From positions 3,586,001-3,650,000 of the forward strand of contig NC_016478.1 in NCBI RefSeq assembly GCF_000226095.1: 64,000 nt of DNA, read 5' to 3'. Shown here piece after piece: positions 1 through 11,960 of this stretch. The position numbers were made by a program, and so were the translations under genes. Each line of letters opens with the position of its first letter. Positions within the stretch are counted from its first letter, which is position 1. The notes under the pieces were generated by a model. The model searched no databases, was not told the origin of the DNA, and saw nothing but the letters and a program-made list of their open reading frames with translations. The DNA is from Thermothelomyces thermophilus ATCC 42464. Taxonomy: Eukaryota; Ascomycota; Sordariomycetes; Sordariales; Chaetomiaceae.

Positions 1-413
1 TCTAAACAAAGCGCTGCTGCAAGTCTCAGGCTCTCTCATCAGTGATAACACGCCCCACGGCAGGTGGTCCCTTGGCGCACGGGCCATTCCAATGTCAGTT
101 TGACCTCAAAGGGTCCCCACTGAATCCCTCGTTATCCCTAGCGCTGATGTTTCTTCAATTTTCGGATGAACCGCCATGGAAGCTGCGAGTGCTCTGCGAG
201 TGCCCAGAGTCAGCTTCATCGCCCATTCTCAGTTGCATGCCCATTTGCATTGCTTAGACCTGACAGCTTTTTCGCCAGCGGGGAAAAACGGGCAGCCGAA
301 TCGCTTCCACGCCCCCGTGGGGACCGCGTTCATTCGCGGCGGCTCAAATGCTCCTTCGGCCGCCTCTAGTCCGAGGCCTTTGCAACTCTCCAATCCAGCT
401 CCGACAAGGTTAG

Positions 414-455
414 CGGCGGCAGCGGCGGCGGCGGCGGCAGCAGCAGCAGCAGCGG
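414..455. repeat. GCG/GCA triplet run in 5' leader
   Basis: An imperfect run of GCG and GCA triplets lies about 30 bp before the first gene's ATG. It is probably in the 5' untranslated leader. No function is visible. Confidence 0.7.
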
Positions 456-483
456 CGCGCGGCCGTCTAGACTAACCCTCAAG

Positions 484-3400
484 ATGCTGTCGCACCTCCG
501 ATTCCATCGACGCGCCCCGTCGAACCCGAGCTCCCCTCTGCCAGAGCAGGCCCCCTCCTGGGACGCTGTTGCGCAACAACGCGAGCACCCGCATTCTCGC
601 CCGCCTCGCGACGTCTCACCGCGCCCCGATGCACGCCCGCGTTCCCCCAATTCCTCCCAGCTGCCGCCGACACTGCCCCCCATCACCCGAGTGGCGTCGA
701 CAGGTTCCGACCATTTCTTTACCCCACCCGCCGATGCCCCGCGGCCGTCCCAAGACGCCCGCCAGCCCCAGGCCCGGCCTGGCCGCGACGACAACAATTC
801 GGGCTTCATTGGCGGGGCAGCTTTGCGGAATCAGCGGAAGGCATCACAGTCGCAGCCGGGGCCTGACGCTGGGACACCCATGGCCGGCCAGCTCCCCGAA
901 AACCAGCTTTCGAGGGCAACCCCCCGGCCACCACCGATCAATACAACCGGCGCGACTGCACGACCACCAATCTCGGGAGGCAAGCAGTCAAAGACTTCGT
1001 GGTTTTCGACGCCTACAGACCTTCAGGGAACCGGGGCCCTGAGCAAGCGGCCGTCCGGACCGCGGCTAGCAAGCGACTCGGCCGCTAGCCTCGCTTCAGA
1101 ACCGCAAAAAGGGCGGAAGGGTCTGCCGTTTCTTAAGAACCCCATGTCGTCGCTGTTGATGAGGAGGAAGGCCGCCCAGGCTCCGGTGGAAACCCAACCG
1201 CCAGCCCCGAGCTACGACCCGCGCATCAAGGGCACTAGGGTGCACGATTTCAGCGCGCCACGGCCCAGGAAGACAGTATCGCCCAGTGCCGTATCTGCGA
1301 CGAAGCAGGAACCGTCACCGACAGCTCCTGGGCCCACAGCACTCGGGCAGCCTGCAGCGGCTACGCCCGAGGACGGGCTCGTTGCCCACTCCCCAGCGGA
1401 ACCACCTGCTCAGGATACCAAAGAGGCGCCCAGAGATGGCGAGGCTGGCGCCGGCTCTCAGGGACCCCAAGGCGGACGGCTGCCGTCGAGCACCTCGCCG
1501 CCGGTCCAGCCAGGGTCGCTAGCGTCGCCGAACGACGGATCTAGTTTGTACACTTCGGCCTCGGCCGCCTCCAAAGCGACACAAGTTGGCCCCTCGCAAC
1601 CCATGCCTTCAGCGTCTGCTTCAGTGAAGACGACTGCCTCTCGCCAGTTGTCCGCGGCATCGAAGCGGAACTCGGCCGCCTCCGCCATCCCCAAACACAT
1701 GAAGAGCACATCTTCGCGGTTCAGCTTCGACATGATCGGCGCTGCCGAGCAGGAACGGGTCCTGGAGGAGCGGCACCGACAACGCCAGCAGGAGAGAAAG
1801 ATGTCGGACGACCCAGATGCCCGATTTGACGACTTTGACGAGGAATTCGATTACGACGCAATGATGGATGATGATGATGGCTTGGAAGAAAAGGTTCCCG
1901 GCGTCAACGCCGACTACGATGAGCTCGACGAGTACGGGGAAGACCCCGAGGCCGCGCTCGATCCGGACAATGACCAAGAGAACTTTGCCGGCTTTGTGTT
2001 CCAGCGGTCCAACCCCGCCTCGTCGCTGACAAGTCCACTCACGCCGGGAATGGCGCCCACGCCACGAGATGCGTCCGGCAACGTCATCGGCGTTGCCATG
2101 ACCAATGCCACTCCCACCACCGCTGACTCGCCCATGTCGGCTGGTCCTCCTCCTGGTTTGCCCCAACAAGGCGATACCCCTGCTCCCGACGCGACATCCT
2201 CGGCTCAAGGTGCAGGAGAAGCCCAAGACAAGTCAGCGTCGCAGTCCACCTGCCCTGCCCCTGCCAACCCGCCTCCTCCACCGCCACTGGGCCTCGACAA
2301 CGACGACATCTATTACGACGACGGCCTGGCAGACGAACTGGACTTCGAGCATGACGGCACCGCGTTCGACGAGTCGATCTTCGACATCGACGACACCGAC
2401 CAGTTCGGGCGGCCCATCCCCGGCGCCTTTGCTCAAGCCAAGGAAGCAATGCAGGCTGCGCAGCGGAACCAGGCTTCCAATCGCAATTCGAACATGACAA
2501 CCAGCACATCCGGACAATCCGGCGCGGGCCAGTCCACGGGCCAGACGTCACTCAGCGTCGGCCCTCAGCAACCCCCGGGCCAGCCAGGAGGACTGGACGA
2601 CGAGCCCTCATCGCCGCAAAGACCACCACAGCCCGCCCCGGGAATTCCCCGCCAGGATCTCGCCTACCAAGCCGCCCTGGCCGAGGCCGCACAGAAAGCG
2701 GCAGCGTCCGGCAAGTTTAAGAGGAGCTCCTCGCCCGAGACGCTCGCAGGGTTGACGGACGAGCGCCTGGGGGATGATGGTCTGGCCCCGGACGGAGTGG
2801 GTGGGGCCAGCGGATACCTTGACGACTACAACGACGGCTTCGCCAACGACTTTGACGATTTTGATTTTGACGACGAAGCGATCATTGCCGAGGCCAACGC
2901 CAGCGCCCTAGCCAACGACTCGGAAGGATTCTACGGCCAAGAATTCGGCTTCTACTCGGCCCCCATCCCGCAGCCGCATCACGGCAGCCACCACCAGGCC
3001 TCCGGCTCCAAGGACGGGCTCGTCACCACCGAGAGCCTCTTCCAGTACGCCAACGGCGGCTACTTCGGCCCCGCCAGCGCGGCGCTCAACCGCAGCACCT
3101 CGGGCCGGGCCGTGCGCGAGCCCAACCTGACCCCGATCACGGAGCGGTCCGAGTACTCGAACCGCAACTCGGTCATGAGCTTCACCCTGCCGCCCGCCAT
3201 CGGCAGCAGCGGCGGCTCCGACCGCAACTCGCTCACCTCGCCCGGCCTGGCCCAGCTGGCCATGCTCCCCGCCGACGACGCCGACGCCAGCATGAGCCTC
3301 TCGGCCCTGATGAAGCTGCGCTCCCGCGCCTGGGGCGGCTCCCAGGCCAGCCTGGTCAGCAGCTCGCGCGAGGGCAGTCCCCGCTCCGAGAGGGCGCCGC

Positions 3401-3984
3401 CGGCCTCGACCATGTCGGCGCTGGACAATAATAATAATACTGCTGCTGGTGGCGGCGGTGCTGGTAGTGCTGGGAGCGCGTCGTCGTCGCCGTACGGGGC
3501 CCCCGTGCCGGCGCATCTGGCGGGGCATGTCCGGGTCAATTCGGGGCTGTCGTTGTGGAGTTGTTCCGAGGCGGCGGAGGAGGAGGAGGAGGAGGAAAAG
3601 GAGAAAGAAACGGCGGATGCCGCTGCAGCTGGTGGTAATGCTGGTGGTAGTAATGGGGTGATGCTGCCGCCCCGGCCGGGGAGCGCGGGGGCCATCCTGA
3701 ATGGTGCTGGCGGCGGCACGAACGGGCCGCTGCCGCAGCGACCGCAGTCGCTTTTCTTGCCGCAGGTCGCCTCGCCGCTCGGGAGCCACCACCACTACCA
3801 GCAGCAGCAGCAGCAGGTGGGATTAGCAGGCAGTGTGTGCTCGCCCGTGCTGGAAGGCGAGGAGGGAGAGACAGAGGCAGAGGCGGGGGCGGAGGGGAAC
3901 GCTGGTTGTGCGCGCGGCTTCGCCCTCGCGCCTGCGCTCCCGCTAAGAACGAAAGGTTCCCCGTCCCCGAGGAGCCGCGATTGA
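484..3984 (+). CDS. Conserved fungal low-complexity protein, unknown function
   Basis: A single open frame of 1166 codons with strong GC3 bias. The ATG sits in a good context (AAG before ATG) and follows an in-frame stop. I do not recognise an enzymatic domain. The first 400 residues are Pro/Ser/Ala-rich and probably disordered. The more ordered parts are a basic helix-like stretch near residues 405-440 (containing SRFSFDM and many R/E/Q), a run of acidic blocks near 445-500 (many D and E), a block near 505-535 (ENFAGFVFQRSNP) and another acidic block near 600-650 (DDIYYDDGLADELDF). The C-terminus is Gly/Ala/Glu/Gln repeats. Ordered islands in a disordered chain are typical of a scaffold or regulatory protein conserved in Sordariomycetes; that is inference. 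No introns are needed. The C-terminal 130 residues are low complexity, so the true 3' end could be an unseen spliced exon. Confidence 0.8.
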   Translation: MLSHLRFHRRAPSNPSSPLPEQAPSWDAVAQQREHPHSRPPRDVSPRPDARPRSPNSSQLPPTLPPITRVASTGSDHFFTPPADAPRPSQDARQPQARPGRDDNNSGFIGGAALRNQRKASQSQPGPDAGTPMAGQLPENQLSRATPRPPPINTTGATARPPISGGKQSKTSWFSTPTDLQGTGALSKRPSGPRLASDSAASLASEPQKGRKGLPFLKNPMSSLLMRRKAAQAPVETQPPAPSYDPRIKGTRVHDFSAPRPRKTVSPSAVSATKQEPSPTAPGPTALGQPAAATPEDGLVAHSPAEPPAQDTKEAPRDGEAGAGSQGPQGGRLPSSTSPPVQPGSLASPNDGSSLYTSASAASKATQVGPSQPMPSASASVKTTASRQLSAASKRNSAASAIPKHMKSTSSRFSFDMIGAAEQERVLEERHRQRQQERKMSDDPDARFDDFDEEFDYDAMMDDDDGLEEKVPGVNADYDELDEYGEDPEAALDPDNDQENFAGFVFQRSNPASSLTSPLTPGMAPTPRDASGNVIGVAMTNATPTTADSPMSAGPPPGLPQQGDTPAPDATSSAQGAGEAQDKSASQSTCPAPANPPPPPPLGLDNDDIYYDDGLADELDFEHDGTAFDESIFDIDDTDQFGRPIPGAFAQAKEAMQAAQRNQASNRNSNMTTSTSGQSGAGQSTGQTSLSVGPQQPPGQPGGLDDEPSSPQRPPQPAPGIPRQDLAYQAALAEAAQKAAASGKFKRSSSPETLAGLTDERLGDDGLAPDGVGGASGYLDDYNDGFANDFDDFDFDDEAIIAEANASALANDSEGFYGQEFGFYSAPIPQPHHGSHHQASGSKDGLVTTESLFQYANGGYFGPASAALNRSTSGRAVREPNLTPITERSEYSNRNSVMSFTLPPAIGSSGGSDRNSLTSPGLAQLAMLPADDADASMSLSALMKLRSRAWGGSQASLVSSSREGSPRSERAPPASTMSALDNNNNTAAGGGGAGSAGSASSSPYGAPVPAHLAGHVRVNSGLSLWSCSEAAEEEEEEEKEKETADAAAAGGNAGGSNGVMLPPRPGSAGAILNGAGGGTNGPLPQRPQSLFLPQVASPLGSHHHYQQQQQQVGLAGSVCSPVLEGEEGETEAEAGAEGNAGCARGFALAPALPLRTKGSPSPRSRD

Positions 3985-4619
3985 GTCGCATGAAGTTACT
4001 AGTGGAGTTCTCAACAGGTAAGGGGTTCGTGGAACATGAGAAACTGTTTTTGGAGTTTGATCACGCGGATTGGTTGGCGCCTGGAAGGAAGGGGTCTAAT
4101 CTAATACATACCCCGGGAGGGGCTGCATTGGAGTGGTTTGTTATGGGAGGCAAAAGTGCTTTTGATATACATGCATCCGTGTTGGGATTCGCACGGGGCC
4201 CGTTGTCGATATCGTTTGGTTTAATTTGAGGCATAACGGTAGTGGCGCACTGACATGTTGCAAGGACTGGTCGGGAGCACAGGAGAAGCGGGTGTTGGTG
4301 TTGCATTTATATTTGACGGCGAGTTTGCTCAACTTGCTGCTCTGGCGTCACCTAGTGTGATATTTGAAAGTACATACACTACACAGGTCGGGATTCTTTG
4401 TTTGGTCATTCGTTTTACTTCTTTTATTCTGTGTTTATTCCCCCCTGGTACTCTGCTTTCTCATCGGATAAGATGCCCTGGGTACGGTGGAACATTGTCC
4501 CGGCTACTGTTAAGGGAAAGTCAGCGCAACATTGGCGCGGTGAGTCCTCCACAGCTCAAACCACTTCGGATTGTCGCCTCCGACACAAACAGGCGTAAGG
4601 GGTCGCCGTGGTCAAGAGG
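3985..4619. other. Intergenic, no gene seen
   Basis: The gap between two tandem plus-strand genes. It should hold the 3' end of the first and the promoter of the HET gene. The short open frames here lack coding bias. I see no RNA gene or repeat. Confidence 0.6.
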
Positions 4620-7131
4620 ATGTCGGAATCAACAGGGAGGAACACCGTCGGAATGCTCTCCGGATCTCAACTCCCCCCATCAAGCGGCGATCGCCCCCGC
4701 TGCCGAGGATGCGACCACCCGCGACCGGCGTACACGGGCGGCTACACGACCGTCCGGTCCCGCCTGAGCACCATGCTCGCCAACGCAGAGCACGCCGGGT
4801 GTGACGTGTGCGCGATCCTGTCAGAGGGCATCCTCAAGTTCCTCGGGAGCGAGTGGAGCCCGCTCAGGAGAGAGGATGCGGACGAGCTGCTCGTCGATTT
4901 CAACCTGGCTGGCTCGAGGCGGAGCGTCGAGGTTACCTTTCTCCAGACGTCGGTCAAGTTGTCGTTTTTTGCCTCTGAGAGTAGGTTGCTCTGCTCCGAG
5001 TCCTAAAAAACGCCGAGGGTCAGGACGCCGGGGGGTCTTTTTTTCCTTGGTTGATTGATGTAATTAATATCTGATTGTCTTACACATGCGAACAGTCACC
5101 CCCTGGCTAGCCGAGAACATGCCGGACCTGCCTCTAGGAAACGACGTCCCCTCGGCCACTTGGTCGGATGAGAGCACCGCCTGGGCCGTCCAGCAGCTGG
5201 AGCACTGCAAGCGGACGCACGAGTCCTGCAACAGCTTCCCTCCGGCGCCGTTGCCCAGCCGGGTGCTCGACGTGTTGGCGCATGGCGGCGAGGGCGTGCG
5301 TCTGTATGTGTCCCAGGGCGAGACGGCTCCCTACGCGGCCCTGAGCCACTGCTGGGGCCGCAAGCCGTTTCTGCGCACCATGTCGGGCAGCCTCGAGGAG
5401 CACAGGAACGAGATCGCGTGGGCGCGGCTGCCCCGGACCTTCCGGGACGCCGTCGAGTTTGTGCGCAAGCTGGGGATCCGCTACCTCTGGATCGACAGCC
5501 TGTGCATCGTCCAGGACGACCTCGACGACTGGCGCCGCGAGGCCTCCCGCATGGCCTCGGTCTACCAGAACGCCGCCTTCGTCGTCTCGGCGGCCAAGGC
5601 GGCGGGGGCCTACGGCGGCCTGTACGCCGAGCTTCCGCCCACCCACCGGCCCCTCACAGTCCGGTTCAAGTCAGGGGGCCCGCAGGAGCGGGAACGACAA
5701 CGGGAACAGGAGGAGCAGCAGGAGCAGCAAAGGGAGGAGGAGGTGGTCGTCCACGTCCGCCGCGTCCTCTCGCACCCCCACCGCGTCCCCTCGCCGTACA
5801 ACGCGCCCATCCCGCCCCTCCCCATCTTCACCCGCGCCTGGATCATGCAGGAGCGCTTCCTGTGCCCGCGGATCCTGCACTTTGGGCCCGAGGAGCTCTC
5901 GTTTGAGTGCCTCGAGTCCACCGCGTGCCAGTGCACCGCCCCTGTGCCCTCCCGGGACGACGACCAAGAACAGCAGCAGCAACAGCCACGACCACCCCCC
6001 TGGTACTACCGGCACCTGGTGGACCGCGTGGCGCGCCCCAAGCACTACTACTCGCTCCGGCACTGGCAGTCGCCCGACACGTCCGCCGACGACCTCGAGG
6101 CGTGCTGGCGCCGCCTGGTCGAGGACTACTCGCGCCTGCGCCTCAGCCACGACCGCGACGCCTTCCCGGCCGTCTCGGGGCTCGCGCGCCAGATGCAGAG
6201 CGTCCGCGGACCCGGACCCGGATCCGGATCCCCCGCCGCCCGCTACGTCGCCGGCCTGTGGACCGACACACTCCTGCGTGGCGACCTGGCCTGGTCGGTG
6301 CACCTGCCGCCCCTAATACCGCCCCGGAAAGATGCAGACCCGCCGCAGGCGGGCCACGACAACGACAACAACGACAACGGAAACGACAACAACAACCACG
6401 ACGACGACGACGACGACTACTGGGCGGGGGTGTCGTGGGGTCCGGCGCGGGTGTGTCGGCCGCGCGGGTGGCGGGCGCCGTCGTGGTCGTGGGCGAGCGT
6501 GAGGGCGCCGGTGCGGTTCGCGGACGGGCACGGGCACGGGCACGGGCACGGGCGGGTCGAGGCGGCGGGGTGGTGCGAGATGGTCGAGGTCCGGTGCGAG
6601 CCGGCCGGGGCGGACCCGATGGGGGAGCTGCGCGAGGGCGGCAGCTGGCTGGTCCTGCGCGGGCGTCTCGTCCGGACGGGGATGCGGTTCCGCGGTGGCG
6701 GCGCCGCCGCCGAGAACGGAGAGCTGGGGCGGCGGCTGCAGCAGCAGCAGCAGCAGCAGCAGCAGCCCTGGGACGTGATGACGCTGGACATCCTCGCCGA
6801 GGGCGGGTATCTGGCCAACGTGACGTTGGACGACGACTGCCGGGGCCTGGTGGCGGCGGACGGGGCGCTTCCGCCCGTCTATCTCTTGCTCATTGGACGC
6901 GGGAAGCCCGGGAGTGCTTGGTTCTTTTTGTTGCTGGCCCGGGTTCCGGAGGAGGAGGAGGCGGAGGATGGGTACTCCGAGGTCAGGGGTCGAGCGGCGG
7001 CAGGAGACGGGCACGTGTACCGCCGTTTGGGTCTCGTGGAGGTGTCTGGCGGGCCCCCGAGTCTCGGGCAGGACAAGGGGGTGGACAGCCTGCTTGGGAG
7101 AGGGGAGGATGCCGTCGTGACCATCGTCTAA
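4620..7131 (+). CDS. HET-domain (heterokaryon incompatibility) protein
   Basis: Two exons, 4620-4980 and 5096-7131, joined across a 115-nt intron (donor GTAGGT, acceptor ACAG). The splice is phase 1 and gives a continuous 798-residue protein; neither frame alone is complete. The N-terminal exon carries a C-x2-C pair and the CDVCAIL block common before HET domains. The HET domain starts near residue 200 with YAALSHCWG and continues through the YLWIDSLCI block near 250 and the conserved segment ending near 290 (ASVYQNAAFVVSA). HET proteins trigger cell death after fusion of incompatible hyphae; the partner cannot be told from sequence. Low-complexity inserts include an E/Q-rich stretch (about 5690-5745), an N/D run (about 6356-6418), a His-Gly run (about 6528-6553) and a Gln tract (about 6740-6768), all likely variable in length. 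The ATG at 4620 is the first in the open frame. Confidence 0.9.
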
Positions 7132-8045
7132 GAGAGTCGCTCTGTTTACTTGTCATGTTCCCCATTCATAATAACACCAAGTGAATGTCGCCGTGGCCTC
7201 TGACGTACTTTTCATTCAATGCTTGTCGGAACCCAAAACGGAGAATCGGCTCCCGTTAGGGAACCATGGTTAGGATAGTAGGTTATAAGGGCACTCTGGC
7301 CCACAATGCTTGAAGGGCCCTCGGTGCCCTTGACATGAAACGTATTGCGCTCTTAATCATAAGCAAACAATCAGTTCTGTCCGCGACCCCCTTGTTTTCC
7401 TACTCGTTGCGTTGAGCGTGGAGTCAGAAGCGAAGGGTATCAGCAATCGATAATTATTGGAGATAGGGCAGTCAGCATATAGCGGACGGTCTCCCTAGTG
7501 CCGTTGTTTATCATTGTCAGAGGCTAGTAATCTAATCAGCGACGGAACACAGACCCCAGGGTACCTCGATAGCCGAGCAAAGTTCTCTCATATACGGTCT
7601 TCTGGCAACGAAAATGCGCCGTAGCATCGGCCATCACAGAGGACGTAATCACGCATCGAACCAGAACTAAGGATGATCCGACCTAGGTCCTTTGTCCTCG
7701 AGGGGGCAACACGAACAACTTACCAATGTGGTCTGGACTGACTTGGGCTGCAGTGACCTAGAGGGACTCCAATTACAGCACGACTTATTACCTTCTTCTA
7801 TTGTCCTGCACTTCTAATCTAGTAACATGACAAGACGACGGCTGAGTCTAAGCAAGCCGGAGTCCACTTTTAAGCGGTCGGACAACGGACAATAGTCAGC
7901 GTGCACCGAGGCAATGTATCTATATAATTGCTTGGTGTAGAATAGCATGCCACAGCTCGCTTGCGCGACAGACCGTGTACTTTCCCCCTCTGCTTCTCAC
8001 TAACAAACCGGCCCCCCCCCCCCCCCACTCCCTTTTCTTTTTTCC
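7132..8045. other. Intergenic between convergent genes
   Basis: About 0.9 kb between convergent 3' ends. It has mixed composition and no open frame with coding bias. A run of C lies near 8012-8026. I see no tRNA or repeat. Confidence 0.6.
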
Positions 8046-9966
8046 TTACCCCTGCTTATTCTTGCTCTTGCTCCGCCCGCCAAACAGATCCCGCCAGAAT
8101 TCCCGGAATCCGTACTCCTTCTCCTTGCCCTCCTCGACGCTGATGCCTGAGCTGAACCCGCCGCCAAATAACGACGACCCCAGGCCTCCCCCGCCTCCGC
8201 CCGAGCCTTGGCCACCCCCCTTCTTCCCCGCACCCCAGCCGCCGCCGCCGCCGCCGAACGGGTGGTCGTTGACGAGGTCGCGGGCCGGACGGGTGGCGCG
8301 GGCGCGGATCTCGTCGGCGACTTGGGGGGCTACGTCAGCAAAGCAGGCGCGCAGCTCGCGCTCGAGCGAGAAGTAGGGCTTGCGGGCCAGCTCGGGCGCC
8401 ATCAGGTTGTAGGAGCGCGTGAGCGCGTTGAGGCTGTCGATGGCCAGCGTCATGTACGACCGCTCGGCCGCCTCCCAGTCCGGGTCGCGGAACGGGCGCG
8501 TCGGGAGGGACCGGTCGGCGGCGGCTGCTTCTTCTTCTTCTTGTGAGGTCGACGACGCGGGTGAGGAAGAAGAGGAAGCCGATGATGACGATGATGATGA
8601 TGACGGCGAGGGGCCGGGCGAGGAAGGAGCGCTGGTGTGGAGCTTGACCGCGTCGTCGGTCGTGCTGGTCGGGATGGAGATCTGCTCCGGCCCCCTCCGC
8701 CGCGGGTTGCAGGCCTCCTCGGCGCGCGCGTAGGCGTTTGCCCGCGCCATCTGCTGCTCGAGGGTGCCGCCTTGCGAGGCGATCATGCGGGCCACGTGCC
8801 GCTTCCAGTCGTTGCGCAGGCGGCCGCGGAAGTTCTCAGCCGCCTTGATGAGCTCCTGCTGCTTCTCGATCCACGGCGGCACAATGTCCTGGCGCTTGAT
8901 CATCTTGTTCATGATGTACTCTGTCTGTCGCGGGCGTGAGAACGTGTGCGTGTGTGTAGAGAGAGAGGGAGAGGGAGGGGGTGAGGGTGTGTGTGTGTGA
9001 GAGAGAGAGAGAACGGTCTCGTATTGGTTTGGTGCTAACTGGGTCACTCACAGTATCGATGAAGGGGTTATCTGCCCTGCTATCTCTCTCCACCCCTTTG
9101 CCGCGTGGTATGTTCTTGAACTGGCCCCTTGCGATCGCGTCCTCGATCCGCTCGTTGGCCAGCGAGGCCAGCCCCGTCAGCGTGCTGGGCATGGCCCTGA
9201 ACCCCGGCGTGAAGCGCTCCCGGAACTCCCTCCTCATCTCCTCCTTCTCCTCCTCGGTCAGCCCGATGTCCTTCAGCCCCATCCCCGCATACGCCTGCGC
9301 CTTGTCCCGCGCGCCGGCCGCGCGCTGGCCGGGCGTCATGACGACCTCCCTGCGGATCCGCATGTCAACCGGCCGCGGCACGGGCGGCTTGCCCTTCCCC
9401 CTCTGCCCCGGCGCCAGCGGCTTATGCGCGTCGTCCAGCATCCGCAGCACCGCGTCCTCGGTCGTCTCCTGTCCCGTCCACGGCCGCGCTGTCGCCATGG
9501 CCCGTGTGCCCGGCCCCGCCGAGTCCGGGATGCGCGAGGTAATGCCAGCCTCCGCCAGCGCGCCCGAGTGCTCGTGCTGGAACTGGGCGCCAGCCACCTT
9601 GTCGAGCAGCCTTGCCTTGAGCTCCTCACTGAAGCCGGCTTCTTCGATGGCCCGGCGCCCGGCGCGGCCACCAGTCAGCAGAGCTTCTTCGGTCGCTTGC
9701 TCGAGGCGGCTCGTCATGGCGCCCGGCTCGGACCCCGAGTCGGTGGTCGAGCCAGAAGGATTGGGCGGGCTATCCGGCACATTGCTGCTTTGGCATCCGG
9801 AGGAGCTCGAGCCAGAAGCTTCGGCAGTGCCTGCGGGAGGGGCAGTGGCAGCGGGGGCAGATTGTGAGAGGTAACGGCGCGGTCTTGGAAGTGCGTTTGT
9901 GCGAGCGACCGCATTTGTTCGGAGGGCCCGGGCGCAGCTGGTGCAGACAAATGGTGTCGGGGCCAT
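8046..9966 (-). CDS. DUF1992 / DNAJC28-type conserved domain protein, mitochondrial
   Basis: Two exons (9966-9052 and 8924-8046) around a 127-nt phase-0 intron with donor GTGAGT, giving 597 residues. The domain known from DnaJ homologue subfamily C member 28 is split by the intron: LANERIEDAIARGQF and the block ending DNPFIDT are in exon 1, and EYIMNKMIKRQDIVPPW with the helix around WIEKQQEL in exon 2. There is no J domain, as is usual for fungal members. The start at 9966 gives a basic, Arg-rich, acid-free N-terminus (residues 1-40) that fits a mitochondrial targeting peptide. The frame stays open about 150 codons further upstream, but that part looks non-coding. Ser-rich and Gly-rich stretches lie near the C-terminus. 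In animals DNAJC28 is linked to Golgi tethering; the fungal role is not established. Confidence 0.88.
8938..9013. repeat. GT/GA microsatellite inside an intron
   Basis: Runs of (GT)n and (GA)n fill most of the intron of the DUF1992 gene (read on the minus strand as CA and TC). Length is likely polymorphic. The splice sites lie outside the repeat. Confidence 0.85.
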
Positions 9967-11011
9967 GGGCGAGGCAAATCGGTCTGGTGCATTAGAGGCT
10001 GTCGAGAGAAATTTCCGGGCGGCGGCGACAGAATGCAATGCTCGGTTTAGAGGGTGGTTAATGATGGAAGGAACAGCGGAGATAAGCGCACAGTAATCCG
10101 TACAGTCAGTGTCACCTGCAACCACTGTGCCCCCAGAATTCTCTAATACCTTCTCTACTCCGTACCTGAAGTCTACTTGGTTGCTAGTTAGACAACTAGA
10201 GACAGGTACTATATCAAATGTTGGCGCATTTTCAATATTCAAGGTGGACCATGACAGGCAAGCTCTCAAGAGTATGACCGCTGACAATGAGGAGACGATG
10301 CCCACATCAGCAATGCGGACCGGCGTCGACGGCCTGGGGTTGCTCTCAGCAGAAGCTGGTAATTGCTCTGTCCCTTTTCCTGGCTTATTAGTGATATCGC
10401 ATTCCTGGTCGGTTGCCAAACAATCTGGAGCTCTAGTATAATAATTATTAACTACACACAGAGTTGGGCCGCTTAACCAGCAGTATCAATTGAATGCACA
10501 TCGACGCTGTGCTACCCAAAACACCGCATTGGCAAGCCCAACTTTTCAGTAAAACAGGTCTCATTTTTAACGGTCTCGATGACAATGCGCTAATCAAGGC
10601 GCAACAGCCAGCGAGCTAAGCACACCCCAAACACAGGGCTGCACACCCGCTACACAGGCCAAAGCTCCTGCAATCAATCGCCCACTCGCCGAGAAAAGCG
10701 TCTATTTATTCCGAAAGGATGGAGTGGCACAAAAGTGGCACAAAGCCCAACGCCTCGGGGTCCTCGACTCTTGCAAATGCAATCCAAAAAGCCGGCCAAC
10801 AGTTCCACAGAATATGCAGTGCATGTAGCAAACGTCCACCCGGTATGTGTTCCCAACTCTTCCCCAGAGTATACTCCCAAAATCCCAAAATCCAATTCAT
10901 GTCCGCATGCAATAATTAGATCGACCCACTAATAAACAATCCAAGATAACAGGGTTCCTTCAGAACGAAGGAACCGATGACGGCGACAACCCGACGGCAT
11001 CGGCGCCGCCA
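9967..11011. other. Intergenic, no gene seen
   Basis: About 1 kb between two minus-strand genes. It contains the likely promoter of the DUF1992 gene and one TACTCCGTA motif at 10156-10164. An open frame that continues the downstream gene upstream to 10419 has no domain and ordinary composition. Confidence 0.55.
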
Positions 11012-11960
11012 TCAACCACACACCGTGCTGGCATCCCTCCCGTCCCTCCCGTCCCAGCCGCCGCCGCCACCGCCACCGACGGCGCACTCGCTCACCCTGC
11101 GCCCGCAGACGAGCCCGTCCAGCTTGGCGGCGACGCCCTCGGTGGCTTCGCGCATGGCGCCCGTGGGGCCGGGCGGCCTGGCCAGCGCGGGGAGCTCGAG
11201 CGTCTCGGCGTCGCCCTCGACGCGGATGCGGCACCGCCCCACCTCGCGGAAGCCGAGGCGCCGGTACAGGCGCAGGCCCATGGGGCTCGCGAACACGGTG
11301 GCGTAGGCGCCCAGGGCCCGCGCGCGCCCGACGCCCCACGAGGCCAGCGCGGTGCCCGCGCCGCGCCGCTGGTGCCGCGGGTGGGTCAGCAGGATCCGCA
11401 GGAAGACGTGCCCGCCGTAGCCGTAGCGCGCGTCGAAGAGGGTCTGCTTGTGCTCGGCCAGGGCGGCGCGGAACGCCGACTGTCGTGTCAGGTTGCCGAC
11501 GGTGGTTGGGGAGCGGGCGAACGCGGCGGACGTGGGGGATGATGGTTCTATATTTGAAATATCTCTCGCGTTAGCAACGGGCGTTTGGACTCCTTCCCTT
11601 TTTACTACACACTAGGGTGCTAGGTGGGTGGGGAAGGGTATAATAAACGTCACGCAACAACGTACCGACAGAGCTGCGGCGGGGGGCGTTCGCAGGCTGC
11701 GCTGCCAGAGGCAGGTCCCACGCGCTGAAGGCGACAACCTCGGAGGCGGAGCCGTAGGCGTCGACGGGCAGCTCGCAGACGACCACGGTGCTGGTCTCGA
11801 GGTACTCGACGCACTTCTGCCGGCAGACGGCCGCGAATTCAGCAGGGTACAGGTGCCGGTCCGGGAAGCGGTACGGGTAGACCGGGTCGAGCGGCGAGGC
11901 CGCGATCAGGACGGCCGTCATGGCCTCGAGATCGGCCCAAGTCCCCAGCCGGACGATCAT
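11012..11960 (-). CDS. GNAT-family N-acetyltransferase
   Basis: Two exons, 11960-11666 and 11547-11012, around a 118-nt phase-1 intron (donor GTACGT, acceptor ATAG), giving 276 residues. The N-terminal block (MIVRLGTWADLEAM) is the usual first strand and helix of a GNAT fold. The acetyl-CoA loop is in exon 2 near residues 155-170 (HPRHQRRGAGTALASWG, matching the Q/R-x-x-G-x-G/A signature). The last fold strand follows at about 185-200 (LYRRLGFREVG). The C-terminus has a Gly run. These fungal GNATs acetylate small amines or protein amino groups; the substrate cannot be inferred. The exons are in different frames and joined only by the predicted splice. Confidence 0.87.

Noticed and set aside
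4255-4767. 170-codon frame before the HET gene
   Set aside because: Overlaps the first HET exon in another frame and lacks domain support.
9967-10419. Upstream extension of the DUF1992 gene
   Set aside because: Open frame, but it would place a targeting-like sequence in the middle of the protein; the ATG at 9966 gives a clean mitochondrial N-terminus.
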